A stretch of DNA of 64,000 nucleotides from Gracilaria vermiculophylla (GCA_019155205.2 JAHNZQ020000079.1:887424-951423), one strand, 5' to 3'. Positions 21,768 to 33,936 are shown, counted from the stretch's first letter. Made by a program: numbers and translations. The notes: generated by a model not told the origin, from the letters alone.

Positions 21768-22208
21768 TGTGGTACTGTCACCCCTCCTCTCGAGGTAGTA
21801 AAGCTCAACGTCTGTTAGGAGTTTTTGTTGACTCTAAAGGTGCGTGTTCCTAAAGGTGCTCTCCGGTATCCGCTGTCGCGAGCCAGGGGAATTCTTAAAG
21901 AGGATCCGCAAACACCGAGCGGAGGGGGAGGTTCACTGGGCGGACGATGCTCATTCAGGCGCTGCTATGATGCGACCTTGGGATCGGCGGCTTAGAAACC
22001 TGAGTTGATCAACGAGTGACTCCAACCGGAAAAGTAGATGAAGACTCAAGGGTGCTTGCCTTTACTTTCCCAGAGGTGGAGCTCAACCGGCAGATTAAGT
22101 ATCAAGCCGGAAGCCCGCCTCGGCAGGTCTTACTACGGTAGTAATTACCCGCATAAAATATCTAAAATATACACACCTCCATACTTCCTTAGGAGCCACT
22201 CTACTACA
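21768..22208 (-). repeat. 3' LTR of the 12.7-kb element
   Basis: 441 bp, TGTGGTACTGTCACCC to CACTCTACTACA on the plus strand. It lacks about 110 bp present in the 5' LTR (the segment containing gcaccacgtggcccagctaa), a deletion after or during replication. Confidence 0.92.
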
Positions 22209-22221
22209 TACCCTCTTTCCT
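22209..22221 (-). promoter_or_regulatory. polypurine tract
   Basis: The minus strand reads AGGAAAGAGGGTA immediately before the 3' LTR, the position where plus-strand DNA synthesis is primed. Confidence 0.75.
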
Positions 22222-23685
22222 AAATTGCACCGCGTCCTCGAGGTGCATCTTCCTATTCATTGATCCCCGGGGTGGCTCTTATCGGTGTTGAGGCCAGCGC
22301 AGCCTCCGGCGATTGGCACGACCTCCCCTGCAGGCATTATTTCCTTGCTTCATACTCCTGCACGGCGTATTGCCGCGGGCTCGCGTTTCATTCCTTGCAG
22401 CGTTTGTGGGCCTTTCTCCTCCTTAACCCGGCCGCGCCTCCTCCTTCTTGGTGTCAATCTTTGGTGCTGCCGCGCCAGTCAGCGGCGCGAGTGTCCACGT
22501 CTTCCGGCGTGCCGTGCGCGGTGCAAGTTCGCAACGTCCGTGGATGGAGCGTACGTCAGTGCCGGGGGGATACCGAACCCCTGGAGGCACTCGCCACTCC
22601 GATTCCTTCGAGGCTTCTTCTTTTCGAAACACCCGCTTCCTCGCGTCCGCTCATCCAATCTCCGTGAAGGTGCATGACTCATAATCCTTTCGTTCACATT
22701 TCCGTCGCTCTCCGTTGATTATGAACGCGCGCCTCGCTATGGTGCTCCATACCTCGCCTGATTGCGGTCGCCCGGCTTCTCCTCGAATTCCACGATGGCG
22801 GCTTGACGCAGTTCCTTCCGCGGTGGTGCATATAACTAGGAATGGTTCCCCAAGTGGTATCAAAGCTCGCTCCTCAGGTGCTACCACGCGTTCGGTCGCC
22901 ATCCATCCGGCTTCGTACACTTTTGGCATGTCTTCTCCGACTTCTGCGCCTACATCTTCTTTAAATCCTGAGGTGTATCCCACCTCGACCGGTGCACAGT
23001 TCCGTGCAGGAAAGCATTTCGATCATCGCGCCACGCGGGTATTTGTCCCGTTCCACGATAGGCGCGTGAGTCTCCCGTGTCCCGTGGAGGATCCAATTCA
23101 CCACTTCGGCTCATACCTTCAGGCGATGCGATTCCACGCCGTACCGTAGGTGGCATGGAACGACCAGAAGCGGAACCACGTGGATGCATATCGCGCTCAC
23201 TGGCTTCATACTCTAGTACTTGGTGTCAACGCTCCAACCACGGTGGAACACTGCGATACTCCATACCTGAGGTGTGCTGAGGAACGAGAGGTCCAGGCAC
23301 GACTCGAGGTACTGCTCTACAAGGAGAGCTCGCACCAGAGAGCGGGGCGAACCTGAAGCATTGCCGACGGGCGCTCTGCCCTTGCGGTGCTGCCCTTCAA
23401 TCCCCCATACGATCGACTCTACTGGCTCACTCGGAATCGATGGGGGACGCACCTTGCGGACGAGACTCGAGTACGCACCGCTTTCGGGTACTTCTATGGG
23501 TGGCATCACACGAACTTCCATGATATGCATTCCGGGAATCGTCCGAAGTACTACCTCAAGGTGAATGACTCCTGGAGCGACCACTGGGTATCCCCGCACC
23601 TCTGCGTGGCGAAGCCCATGACCCTCGCGTATCATACCTCCGAGGTCCTGGATCCCCATGACTCTCTAGTGTCTATCTGACCAGC

Positions 23686-23722
23686 GACCTCATATGAGGT
23701 CAAATGACCTCATATGAGGTCA
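23686..23722. repeat. paired palindromes at the piggyBac left end
   Basis: Two copies of TGACCTCATATGAGGTCA, the first with one edge base changed, separated by two bases. Likely transposase-binding sites. Confidence 0.7.
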
Positions 23723-23828
23723 ATTTTAATTACATTGTAATTAGGTGAAAACATTAAAACTTTTTCCTTTTTTTTTTGTTCTGATATGCTTATCATGTTG
23801 TCGACGCCGGCAGGGGTGAACTGTGTCC

Positions 23829-23928
23829 NNNNNNNNNNNNNNNNNNNNNNNNNNNNNNNNNNNNNNNNNNNNNNNNNNNNNNNNNNNNNNNNNNNNNNNN
23901 NNNNNNNNNNNNNNNNNNNNNNNNNNNN
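23829..23928. other. assembly gap (100 N)
   Basis: A run of exactly 100 N, a conventional filler for a gap of unknown size. It removes the N-terminal coding region of the piggyBac transposase. Confidence 0.99.
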
Positions 23929-25451
23929 TTCCCATGCCTCATTTGCAATTTATCGTGAGCAGAACAAATATCCGACTGGAGAGCAAAGGCGCTCGGAGGA
24001 CGTCAGGAGGGGAGGTGCTTAAATTCTTCGGCGTTCTCATTTTAATGACTCGTATTGAGTTTTGGAACAGACGTGATCTTTGGAGTATTGAGCCTTTTCC
24101 TAAGTTCATTCCACAACCTAAAATTGGGCTTGGTATGTCACGAAACCGATTTGAATCGCTTAGAAGTTGCATATGCTTCAGTGGAAATGGTGTGATTGAA
24201 GAGCAAGGAATCGTGAGATGGTCTTTTATAGCCGATTTTGTGAAAGCGATCAATAATCAGCGCCATTCTTTTGTCACGCCATCACACGCTTTATGTGTTG
24301 ACGAAAGAATGTCACGGTGGTACGGATTAGGAGGTAATTGGATTGATGTGGGGCTTCCACATTATACTGCTTTGGATAGAAAGCCCGAAAATGGACTTGA
24401 AATGAAAGCTGTTTGTTGTGGACGAAGTGGTATAATGCTGAATATCGAACTCAATATGGTTGCTAATAATGTGGAACAAGATTTTGATTCCGATAATGCT
24501 CATGGAACGGCTATTCTACTCCGTTTAGTACAACCGTGGTTTGGATCAGATCGTTTGGTATGCGCTGATTCTTTTTTGCATCCGTCAACACCGCTGAAGC
24601 ACTCATGGGAAAAGGGTTGAGATTTACTGGAGTAATCGAAAATGCATCTCGAGAGTTTCCTATGAAGCATTTATCTGAAATCACTTTAAGGAACAGAGGC
24701 GACTTTATATCTATGATTTCAAAAGGTAGCGTCCCTAATAGTGACATGATGGCCGTAATGTGGATGGATCAAGATAGAAAATACTTTATTTCAACCTCGG
24801 GCACAGTTAATCCTGGTACTTTTAATGTTAGGGAGAGATGGAGGCGGGAGGGAATTATTTCTAAGAAATTGGAATTTGAGGTTGCAATTCCTGAGATTTG
24901 TGAAGAATATTACAAAACATGTTCAATGATCGATCGCCATAACAGATGCCGACAGGATGATTTAAATCTGGAAAAGAAAATAGAGGTGGAAGAATGGTCA
25001 TTTCGAGTCATTTGTTCTCTTTTAGCAATTTGCATTGTGGATGCATGGAAACTGTATAAAGCAGCAAATGGAAGCAGGAGCGTTAAAAGTCCACATCACT
25101 TTTATTGTGAGCTGGCAGATGAATTAATAGACAATACTTGGGACACAACTGGTTTAATGAAAAGAAATGAAACGGAAAACGAAAATAATATTGAACAGCC
25201 AATTTTTGCTCACGGGCTTGCATTTAATGCAAAACAACAGGAGAAGAAAAACAAAAAATGGAATGATTACAAAAGCTTTTTATCAAGGACGATGCAATTA
25301 TTGCAGAGGTAATACAAAATCAAAGTTTATATGTTCAGAGTGCTATTCGAGGAAAGAAAAAGAAGTGTTTTTATGTCACACTGGTACGAACAGAGATTGT
25401 TTTATGAAGCACATTGAGGAATGTCATGGTATAGAGAGGCATAGTATCTAA
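23929..25451 (+). pseudogene. piggyBac-like transposase (DDE_Tnp_1_7), frameshifted
   Basis: After the gap: KFFGVLILMTRIEFWNRRDL, GMSRNRFESLRSCICFSGN, then CVDERMSRWYGLGGN (first catalytic Asp) and GLPHYTALDRKPENGLEMK. VCADSFLHPSTPL follows (second Asp). Near 24600 the frame shifts; the continuation has VMWMDQDRKYFISTSG (third Asp) and CSMIDRHNRCRQDDLN. A second shift near 25290 leads to the C-terminal zinc ribbon CNYCRGN...FICSEC...LCH...CFMKHIEECH, typical of the family. N-terminus lost in the gap. Two frameshifts imply it is inactive. Confidence 0.82.
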
Positions 25452-25735
25452 AAGAAATGTCAACAACGTTGACAACATTCGTTTTTTTAAGTAAAATTCA
25501 ACATTTCAATACAATCATTAAGCAAAAGTTCTTTTACCTTAAGCCCCCTACTAATTCAATCCGCGTTATTTAGACTTGCTAGATTATTTAAACTCTATTA
25601 CGAAACTGCCCCTTTAACAGATGTCACCTTATTCTTTCTGCTGTTCAAGTGGGTGTTGAAAACGTTCTGAGAGTTTAAATATTTTTAGAATTAGTCAAAC
25701 TCCCGAAGGAGTTTTTGAGTTTTTAGAAACTCAGC

Positions 25736-25790
25736 GAGGTTCGAACTCAGGATTAGTTGCTGGCATATAGTCAGATGACCACTGAGCTGC
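25736..25790 (-). other. tRNA-like RNA polymerase III box A/box B pair
   Basis: The minus strand reads CAGCTCAGTGGT (close to a box A) and, about 40 bases on, GAGTTCGAACCTC (close to a box B). Acceptor and anticodon stems do not pair properly, so this is a tRNA pseudogene or SINE fragment, not a working tRNA. Confidence 0.35.
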
Positions 25791-25933
25791 TGTGATAGCT
25801 CAGGGCGTGTTCTACAACTATTCATTGTTCACAGGCAATCCTGGGTAACAGGTGTTTAAATTTAAAATTTCCAAAATATTGGCCTATGGGTCAAATTCCA
25901 ATTTTTTATTTTTAATTTTGCGTGATGGTGCGC

Positions 25934-25972
25934 TGACCTCATATGAGGTCAATTTGACCTCATATGAGGTCA
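25934..25972. repeat. paired palindromes at the piggyBac right end
   Basis: Two perfect copies of TGACCTCATATGAGGTCA at 25934-25951 and 25955-25972, mirrored around a larger palindrome (gcgctgacc ... ggtcagcgc). Confidence 0.85.
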
Positions 25973-27381
25973 GCGCACCGGTCGGATAGACACTAAGGAG
26001 GTTTGTCATGTTGGTCGCCTCGACGGAGTTTGCGGTCGGCACCCTGATGGCGTATCTCCAAGCAGTCGACGAAGGTGTTACCTCCTATACCCGATGCCGC
26101 GACGGCCGCCTCTACTGGGACTCCTCATATCAGCCGATCTTCGGGCATTTGCTCCCCTTGTCAGCGTCCATCATACGGGTCCTGCGCTCCTTTGGCATCC
26201 AAAAACTGGCTATGGGCACCGCATGGAATGAGTCCGAGGCGGAGACGCTGTTGGATTAAAACCTCCAGATGGCGTGGAGTGGCACGCCGGGTTTCCTCTG
26301 GTACGACTACGGCAAGGACAAGTTCCACCCCATTGTGAGGAGTCCGAATGGAGACGATGACGGGCTAGCATACCCTTCCTTTCCCCGTCTGGCGCCTTCT
26401 CGGTTTCCTCAGGTGCCACAGCTCCGAATACCCAACTACGACCCGTTGATGGGGAGCCTGGCGCATGATGCGCACCGTCGGCTACCGGCTCCATCCCAGG
26501 ATATGAGCGCACCTCCTGAGGTGCTAACTCCGCGGCCCGCCGCAGTGCCGAGTGCTCCCGCAGTGGTAGCCGCTGTGTATCCTATGGAAGAGGATGGGAT
26601 TGCTCCCGTCTCGGTACTTTCGGCCCCAGTAGTGCAACCCCAACTGCAGAGCCTCCCTGCGTTTATTCCTCAGCCTCGCCTCCGGAGCGTCCCAGTTCCC
26701 GCGCCGCCGTCACCTCCGGTGTCACGGACTACGTCCTTGGTTTTGCCGTCCTGCACTGCGAAGCCTGAGGAATCCCGTCCGGGAGCCCCTGTCCCAGCTG
26801 GTCCGCCGTCCGCGACTCCTTCCGGGGTGGTTAATGCGCCGTCAACGGAGGTGGCAGCACCGGGTGCACCGTCGGAAGGAGTCTCCTCTGGGGCTCTGGA
26901 GGTTGCCTTTTAGGAGTTGGTGCAGGCGTGCCTGGTGACAGGCCGTCCAGCTCTGGCTTCTCCTGTAGAGGCTCTGCGCGAGGCGCGTGCTTGGGTCTAA
27001 GAGCTCCACAAGGCCCGGACAGACTGAGCCTCGATGGCGGCCCTCAAGGAAGGCCTGTTGGAGTTCTTCGATAGCCAAGCGCTCACGGCAAAAGCGCGCC
27101 TCGAAGCGGAGTATTCAACACGCTTCGGTGACCTGTAGGTGATAGGACCCTGACAAATAAAAGATCCTCCGGGTGGAGCAAAAGATCCATCAACGGTAGT
27201 TCCAATATGACTTAGGCCGTGCCCGCGTGCTCATTGATAGGAAGTGCCGCCTTGGGAGCATGCAAAAAGCGAGCAACAGCATCCTGGAGGCGAAAAAGAT
27301 AACTCCAGGTGGGGGATATACGACGGAGACGAAAAACATCTCTGATTGGGGGCCCCCTCCCCCTCTCCTAAGCGGAACCGC

Positions 27382-30300
27382 CTATGTGGAGAGGCGTTTC
27401 TGCACCAAATTGGCGTGGTATCGCCTAAGGAAGTTCTCTGGGATGTGTTCCAGAGGTTTTTCCCTGTCCTCCTTCGAGGTGTGCTCATAGCAGCGGACGC
27501 GGTACAGTATTCCTGCAGGGGTTTGTCGATGGGAGACGATATGGTCCACCGCGCAGAGGATGTCCCCTTCAAAGGTCAGGATGGCATCGGGAGCCTCCAG
27601 GATTGGATCACCAAGAGCGGTGATGCGGTTCCCAGTATCCCGTAGTGTCGTCGCGCCTGAGGTGGTCGGATGAGTAATCTCCACGCGTTGTCCCTGAGGT
27701 GGGGTGGCGGGCATTCCTGGAAGGCTGGGCGTTGAGACTTTCGTCACCCTATCCCGGGAGACGATATCCCTGAGCCCGTTCACCTCAATGGCCACAGTAT
27801 CCCTATAGGTGGCAAGGAATTTGAAGGGCCCTGACGTGGTCGGCACTAATTTGCGCGTGACGTCCGGCGGTTCATCCGAGTTTTCCACGAGTTTGTCGAG
27901 GAAAACCTTGTGGCCTTCCTTCAGGTGAGGGCCTTCCATCACCTTCTGGTCGAAGTCCTGCTTGTATCTCCTCTGCGAGGTGTGGAGTCTCTCCTATGCG
28001 AGGGAGAGTGCGTTCTCATACCCCCTTAGGATGGAGCATTTGGCTTGCGCCGCTGTTGGCGCCTGTGGCCCATCCGCCGGGTGCGCCATGGCGCGTGCCG
28101 CGATGACAGCACTTGGCGGGATGCGCGGGAGCATCAGATTGAAAGGAGCGGTCCCCGTGGAGCGGTGTACCTGCAGGTTGTATGCATACAGGAGGGGGCC
28201 CACATATGCGTCCCAATCCTTCTGGTGGTTCGCGACGTAGTGCTTCAGCCTCGAGGCGATGGCCTTGTTGAACGTTTCCGCCTGCCCCCGTTTGTCTGGG
28301 GGTAATAGGCAGTTGTAAACAACTGTTTCATCCCCAAAATTTCGGAGACGGCGCTGAAGAGCTTCGCCACGAACTGGGGGCCATTGTCCGTAAAGAGGTA
28401 CAACGGTTTCCCGTAGGGGTAAACCCAATGCTTCAGAAAGGCGTCGGCAATCACTGCTGCGGTGGTGCTCTGGAGGGGGATGGCACGCGTGAACTTGGAA
28501 AAACGATCCGTGATCACGAGGATATATCGGTGCCCTCGCTCCGTCTTGGGGAGAGGACCCAAGATGTCTATGGACACAAACTCCAACGGTCCTGCAGGTG
28601 GGAAAAGCGTGAGCGGCGTCCGGTGTTTCCGTATACTCTCCCTAGCGACGGCGCAAGAATAGTAATCCGCCACCGTCTGGAAGGCGTCGTTAGCCATGTT
28701 CGTCAAATAGAACTCTCTCTGCATGGTGAAATACATTCGTGGTCCACCGGGGTGCCCGGCGAGGCGAGGATAGTGCGAGAGATACAGCACCCTCGCCCGT
28801 AGTTTCGTCGGGACCAACTTTTGGAGGGCTCCATCCAGGGGGGCGCGGCGTACAAGCACTCCGTCTCGGTCGAACTAGAATGACAATGTCAAACTCCCCG
28901 CAGTGGCAAGGCACTCCTTGTAGTACGAATCCCTACGCTGCTCCTTCAGGAACTCCGCTACGGTAATGTGGAGAACTTCTTTCTCCTCCTCAACAAGAGC
29001 CATCACCTCAGAGAGTCTGCTATACCTTTCTTCAGGTTCGCAGCATTCCAAACATTCTCCGTCGAATCCTTCTTTCCTGTCGGCGTTCTGGATGACCACA
29101 CACGGGACGTTGTCCTCCAAAGGTGTTTTATCTTCCCCATCGGTGGAGATCCGCGAGAGCGCATCCGCAGCCTGGTGTTTTATGCCGGGACGATGGAGGA
29201 TGTCAAACTTGAACTCCAGAAGGCGCGACCTCCACTTTTCTAGGCGACCGGAAGCATCCGTCAAAAACAGTATCCACTTCAGTGGTGCGTGGTCCGTCCT
29301 CAAGTTGAAGCGCGCGCCTTCCAGGTATGGGCGTAAAATCAAAACCGCCCACACGATGGCGAGACACTCGCGCTCCGAAGTGAAATAATTCCGTTCCGTA
29401 GAGGAGAGGCTGCGACTCCAATACCCGATGGGTTGAAGTCCACTTTCAGGTTGTTCCTGTAGGAGGGCACATCCAACCTGGTACTTACAGGCGTCAGTGT
29501 CCAGCACCATTCGGGTGTGCCGCTTCGGAAGTACCAAGATCGGTGGTTCTATTAGTCTCCTCTTCAGGGTGTCAAAGGCTTCAAACTCCTCGTCCGTCAA
29601 GATAGCCAATTGCGTCGGCTTGTCCTTCTCCAAGAGGCGACGTAACGGCGCCGCTGTACGGGAGAAATTCGGTACAAACCTCCGGAAGACGTTACACAAC
29701 CCTCGGAAGGAGCGGAGCTCCGTCTGGTTTGTGGGAGGGCGAGCTTTCTTGATGGCATCCTGAGTTTTTTTGGAGACCTGTAGGCGGTCCGGGAGCACAA
29801 CGTGCCCCAGGTAGTCCACCGATGACTTGAAAAAGAAACATTTCTCCAGCTTCAAGGTGAGTCTAGCATCCTTTACGAGTTGGAGCACGTGCTTCGCATG
29901 AATGAAGTGCTTCTCCACGCTACGGGAGTATACGATGACGTTATAGATGTACACCAAGGCGTAGTGCCACTTCACCTTTATCAGGATAATGTCCACCGCT
30001 CGTTAGAACGTGGCCGGTGCATTCTTAGATCCAAATGGCATCCGTAGGAATCTGAAGATCCCGCAGTGCGAGGTAAACGTTGTCTTCTCCTTATCGGAGT
30101 CGTCCATCTCAATCTGCCAATAGCCGCTGTTGGCATCCAGCATGGAGAAAATGGACGCATCGCCTAAAGAGTCGATACATTCATCCATACGGGGTATCGG
30201 GTACGAATCGCTTACCGTAACCTCGTTGAGGCACCTGCAGTCAATACAGAACCTTAGGGAGCCATCTTTCTTCTTGGGAACCACCACCGGGGAGGCCCAC

Positions 30301-31604
30301 TTGGAACTGGAAGGCTCGATAACGCCCTTCTCCAGCATCCGGTGGACCTCATCGCGTTCGAAATCGCGCGCATGGGGTCCGGCCCACCTCAGGAGTTGAT
30401 GTACCGGTTTCGCATCCGGTGTGAGCTGAATCCTGTGCTTGGCAAGGCTGACCTTACCAAGGTCGCCAGAGTACATGTTCTCAAAGGCGGATAGCATCTC
30501 CACTATTCTATGGCAATACTCTTCGAAATCATCGCCAATTTGGAGCTTCTCCTGCCTGGTGGCAGGATTCTCTTCCTCTGGAGCCGAGGAAGTCGCTTCC
30601 GCCTCCATGGTGGCGATTAAATCGCAGTCCAGAAGGTCTTCCGATCGAGAAAGGTGAGCCAGTCCTGCAGGGGCGGGTAGTGCCAGTCCAACGGCAACTC
30701 CTTTCTGGAGCCGTATCGGCGACTCCTTGAGGTTGGCGAGCACAACCCTGAAGGGAATGTTCGGTATTATTTCCACAGAACCGTTCGCCTTCATGGAGTG
30801 CTGCTTCGTATTCAGGTGTGGACTTCTCTGTAGGAATAAAAAGCCAGATACAGAAGTCTGCACCCAAACTTCGGCCTGACTCCTCGCGGGTATTTCAACG
30901 CTCTTCATCACTCGGAGCTTATTCGACTGGGTCTCCTTTGAAAGGTTACTCACGTGACGCGCGTTGGCGTCCGGTCCTCGAGATGCGGACACGATACCTA
31001 CAGATGCAGCGTTGTGAAACGTCACCTTCCGCAGGCGTGGGTAGATTGCACGTACATACCGATCCACAAAGAAAGTGGCCAATATGCACTGTGCGGCCAA
31101 GTTAGTCGCCACGAGGAAGCACACTTTCACTTGTAAGGAGCCCAACCGGAGGTACAAGGGGATTGCGCCGAGGATGGTCAATGCTCGACGCGACGCATTG
31201 CGCACCGTAGGGAGCTTGCCAGTCCTCAAGGAGCCGAGAGCAGACCACTAGGACAAGTCGGCGTGCACCAGATTTGGGCCAGCTCCGATATCGAGGATAG
31301 CGCGCACGGTGATAGAGGCGAGCAAGAATCATCCGATAGAGGCGAACCCTTTGTAATTCTCACGGCGGAGGGTGCAAACAGAATCCTCAAAGGTGTCGAA
31401 TGTGTCCAGCGGGATTGCGGGGCTCGCAGATTCGGCGTCGACGGAGCAGACGGCTTCTCCTCTTTTCCTAAAGGTGACCTCCATGGAGCTGAGGCTTGAT
31501 GGTAAAGAGCCAAGTTGTGCCTCTACGCGTGGCTCTGAGGGTTTTCCTGGTTGGAGAGGGGCTGAGTTCCAGTCAAGGATGGCGTCTGCGGTCGTGCAGC
31601 GCAA
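27382..31604 (-). pseudogene. pol: chromovirus pol polyprotein (PR-RT-RNaseH-IN-chromodomain)
   Basis: Minus strand. The protease motif LDIGAGPN lies near 31280 (Thr of DTG changed to Ile), then a TAG. RT: FCIDCRCLNEVTVSDSYPIP, SMLDANSGYWQI (catalytic Asp kept), FGSKNAPATF then TAG (about 30003). The YxDD box is changed to YIYN (29940-29960), removing both metal-binding Asp. RNase H: VLDTDACKYQVGCALLQ and RTDHAPLKWIL. Integrase: HYPRLAGH zinc finger start, VSIDILGPL and LFTDNGPQF (both Asp). A frameshift near 28300 then leads to GQAETFNKAIASRLKHY with the catalytic Glu. The end has a chromodomain-like segment (LCAVDHIVSHR, YRVRCYEH). Enzymatically dead by several independent lesions. Confidence 0.88.
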
Positions 31605-31801
31605 TGCGACGTGTGCCCTTGAGGTGCAACCGGCTGGGGCACCGACACCTGCATTGTGCGTGCACGTGACAGTGGGACAGGCTGCACTCCCGGTGGAGCA
31701 CGGTAACCGTAGTTTCCTTGAGGGGAGCGGATGTCACGATTTGCAGTTCGATAACTTCCGCTCTCCGTTGGCGAGTCCTTCAGGTTTTGGAAGTTTTTCT
31801 C

Positions 31802-33799
31802 TCATTTCTGCAGGATGGCGGCCCTCATTGCCGGGGAAAGAATCATACCGTGTGCGGGCTCTCGTGACAGGCAAATCCTGCAAGGTGTTGGGTAGCCTCG
31901 ATGGTTCGCAAATCGGGCGCTCCTGTAAGATCCTGCCGAGGCGTACGACGTGGGAGACGAGGGTGTCCTCGTCCTAGACAGTGCTCCCTTAAAAAAGGCG
32001 TATGTGAGGGCAAGGGCCTCTTGCTCTCCTACGAGCGTGAGCTCGTCGACCTCCTCCCAGGTGCTGGAGTCCATCGTCAGGGCGGATGCCCGACGGGTCC
32101 TTGAGGCCGCCGGTTTGTCGGAAAGTGGAGTGTGGCTACGACGAGCGGCACGGTAGGTATCCCCATAGGATTCCGTGAAACGCGCTAGCTCCGTGTAGGT
32201 GGTATTTGGGTGCGTTATCAGGTGATTACGCACCCTCGCAGGTATCGAGGGAAGGAGTCCCTCGACAAACAACGAGTTCAACCGCCGTTCGCAGTACAAG
32301 TTCCCACACCGAAGGGCTCTCGTCCACAGCTTCTGTGAGAACTCCGTCTCGGTCCATCCGGTGTTCTGCTTATAGGAGGTGACTTCAGTATCAGCATCGG
32401 CTACCACCTCGTCCGTGGCGTACCTTTTAAGGAGGAAATTGACTACCTCCGTGTACGTCGTCAAGATCTCCGTTCTAGGATCATCCACAGTGGTGCTCTC
32501 CCCCGTGAGGCGTGGTTACACCAACGAGTGCGCTTGGCCTGTGAGGTATAACTGAAAGCACCATACGGCGGAACCCTTATAGACACCATTGGTGTTACAC
32601 GCTGAACGGAAGCGCGTAAGTAACTTCAACACCAAAATGGGGTCTTCGCCTGAGATGGAGTGCTGTTTCATTTGAATATCCATGCGGCGCTGCATTTTTG
32701 TGAGTCGTTTCGCTACCGACGCATCGTAGAGAGTGGAGCGATCATCTAACCTGTACGTGTCATAATCCACCACTTTGGCGAAGAGGTCGTTAAGCGGGAC
32801 GACCTTCCTGACCCTTCTGCTCTTCTCCTTGGGAGGTATACTGTCCTCCGAGGTGGAGCTGTTCACGGATTCAGAGTCTGAGCTTCTCTCCGAATCGGTG
32901 TCTCACTTTCTTCTTTACTCCCTCCGTTTCTTTCGGCGTCTTTCCTTAACATGGTCTGGGTTACTGGCGATACCCCCGTTATCGGGATCCACCCGATGAG
33001 TATCCTGTTCTTCTCTCCTTGGGTGAATTCCTTCACGACTGGTATTTTGTCCTCCTCCGCGGGGCGTCATGTCCAGACGGTGCATAGCAATATTCCTGAG
33101 ATGGTCCCGTTTCCCTTCGGCAGTATCCTTTCCTCCTCTAGCGTAGGAGGTGGCTGTATCCTGTCCTTCTCTGCCCGGGGTCAACTTAGGTGTTGATAGA
33201 GGGAACCTCTCCTGTACTCAAGAATAACTTTGAAACGCCGCTGCGGGGAGCAGCTGCGCGGTTTGGGAGCGAACCTCCGCACGGATAACATCTGAGATCA
33301 CCTCGAGGAAAGGATCGGAATCCAGCAAAGCATCCACAGCACGGTGGGCGCTCTCCGTTGCAATTTCCTCCACAAGGACGTGGCGGCGCGTTCCGAAAAG
33401 GGCTTCAACACCTGCAGGTATTCTTTTGAACAGCTCGTATGAGATCCAATCCGTAAGGCGCAGGGCCAGGGACTCCAGGAGGGAGTTAGCCTCCGGGTGT
33501 TCCGGTCCCTGCAGCTCCTGAGGTGGCGGCGGCTGTGATGCCGTGTGCGGTTCTTCAACCTCCACGTCGGCGTTCTCCAGAGGTGTCGCGGGAGATTCCG
33601 CTTGCCTCCGATCATGCATTCTCCTAAGGCGATTCCTGAAAGGCTCCACAGAGGAGCCAGGATTCCGAAGGAGACTTTGAGGGTCCTCCAGTGTGGCGGC
33701 CATCTCCTGGGGAGCGCTGCGCGTGTTGCGCCCACCAACGGAGTCGGTTGCTTGAGGATACTGTAGGGGGGTTTCCATTGGCAGTTCTGAGGAATTCAT
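31802..33799 (-). pseudogene. gag: chromovirus gag
   Basis: Starts at ATG 33799 (MNSSELPMETPL) and stays in one frame to 31802, with three in-frame stops at about 33218, 32915 and 32516. It contains a basic/glutamate-rich middle, the gag core (SISGEDPILVLKLLTRFRSA, LNSLFVEGLLPSIPARVRNH) and a degenerate C-terminal zinc knuckle CRICLSREPAHG. The core pattern resembles the gag at 62001-63440. Pol lies downstream in another frame. Confidence 0.8.
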
Positions 33800-33936
33800 A
33801 GAGGAGTCGGCCCGGGGTGATTTTCTTCCACTTCCGAATCACCTTAAGGAAGACTTCCACTGTTGGGGTTGGTCGTTGCAAACTAGATACACGGTTCTGC
33901 TGCTACTCGTGCGAATCCTTTAGGAACTGTGACATT

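Larger units (their letters stand above)
23670..25992 (+). mobile_element. piggyBac-like DNA transposon nested in the antisense ORF
   Basis: Inverted ends TGTCTATCTGACC (23670) and TGTCTATCCGACC (25992, inverted) are followed in both arms by pairs of an 18-bp perfect palindrome. Flanking tetranucleotides are CTAG (23666-23669) and CTAA (25993-25996); removing the element rejoins the host frame. The interior has a piggyBac-type transposase relic, a 100-N gap (23829-23928) and AT-rich 3' sequence. Classical piggyBac targets TTAA, so the CTAR-like site is atypical. Confidence 0.75.
22448..27127 (+). pseudogene. antisense ORF of the chromovirus, unknown protein, split by a piggyBac insertion
   Basis: A long plus-strand frame, antisense to gag-pol, lies between pol and the 3' LTR. 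It stays in one frame with stops TAA (22682), TAG (23147), TGA (23354), then the piggyBac insert, then TAA (26257) and TAG (26911). The piece before the insert ends ...VLDPHDSL and resumes RRFVMLVASTEFAVG when the insert is removed. It contains a Trp/Tyr/His-rich domain (WLHTLVLGVN, FGYFYGWHHTNFHDMHSGNR, KVNDSWSDHW, RLYWDSSYQPIFGHLLP), a proline/alanine-rich linker (about 26480-26900) and a charged helical tail (KEGLLEFFDSQ, AKARLEAEYSTRF). I do not recognise the fold. Codon-like structure kept over about 2.4 kb argues it once encoded a protein of 700 or more residues. Antisense ORFs in this position are known in some Ty3 elements, but I cannot assign a function. Confidence 0.6.

Noticed and set aside
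22285..22677. Alternative plus-strand frames at the start of the antisense ORF region
   Set aside because: They overlap the frame that continues through the longer antisense ORF and have no independent support.
25725..25800. Functional tRNA gene
   Set aside because: Box-like sequences are present, but acceptor and anticodon stems do not form a cloverleaf.
31372..31977. Plus-strand 201-codon frame
   Set aside because: It is the antisense shadow of gag-pol of the 12.7-kb element.
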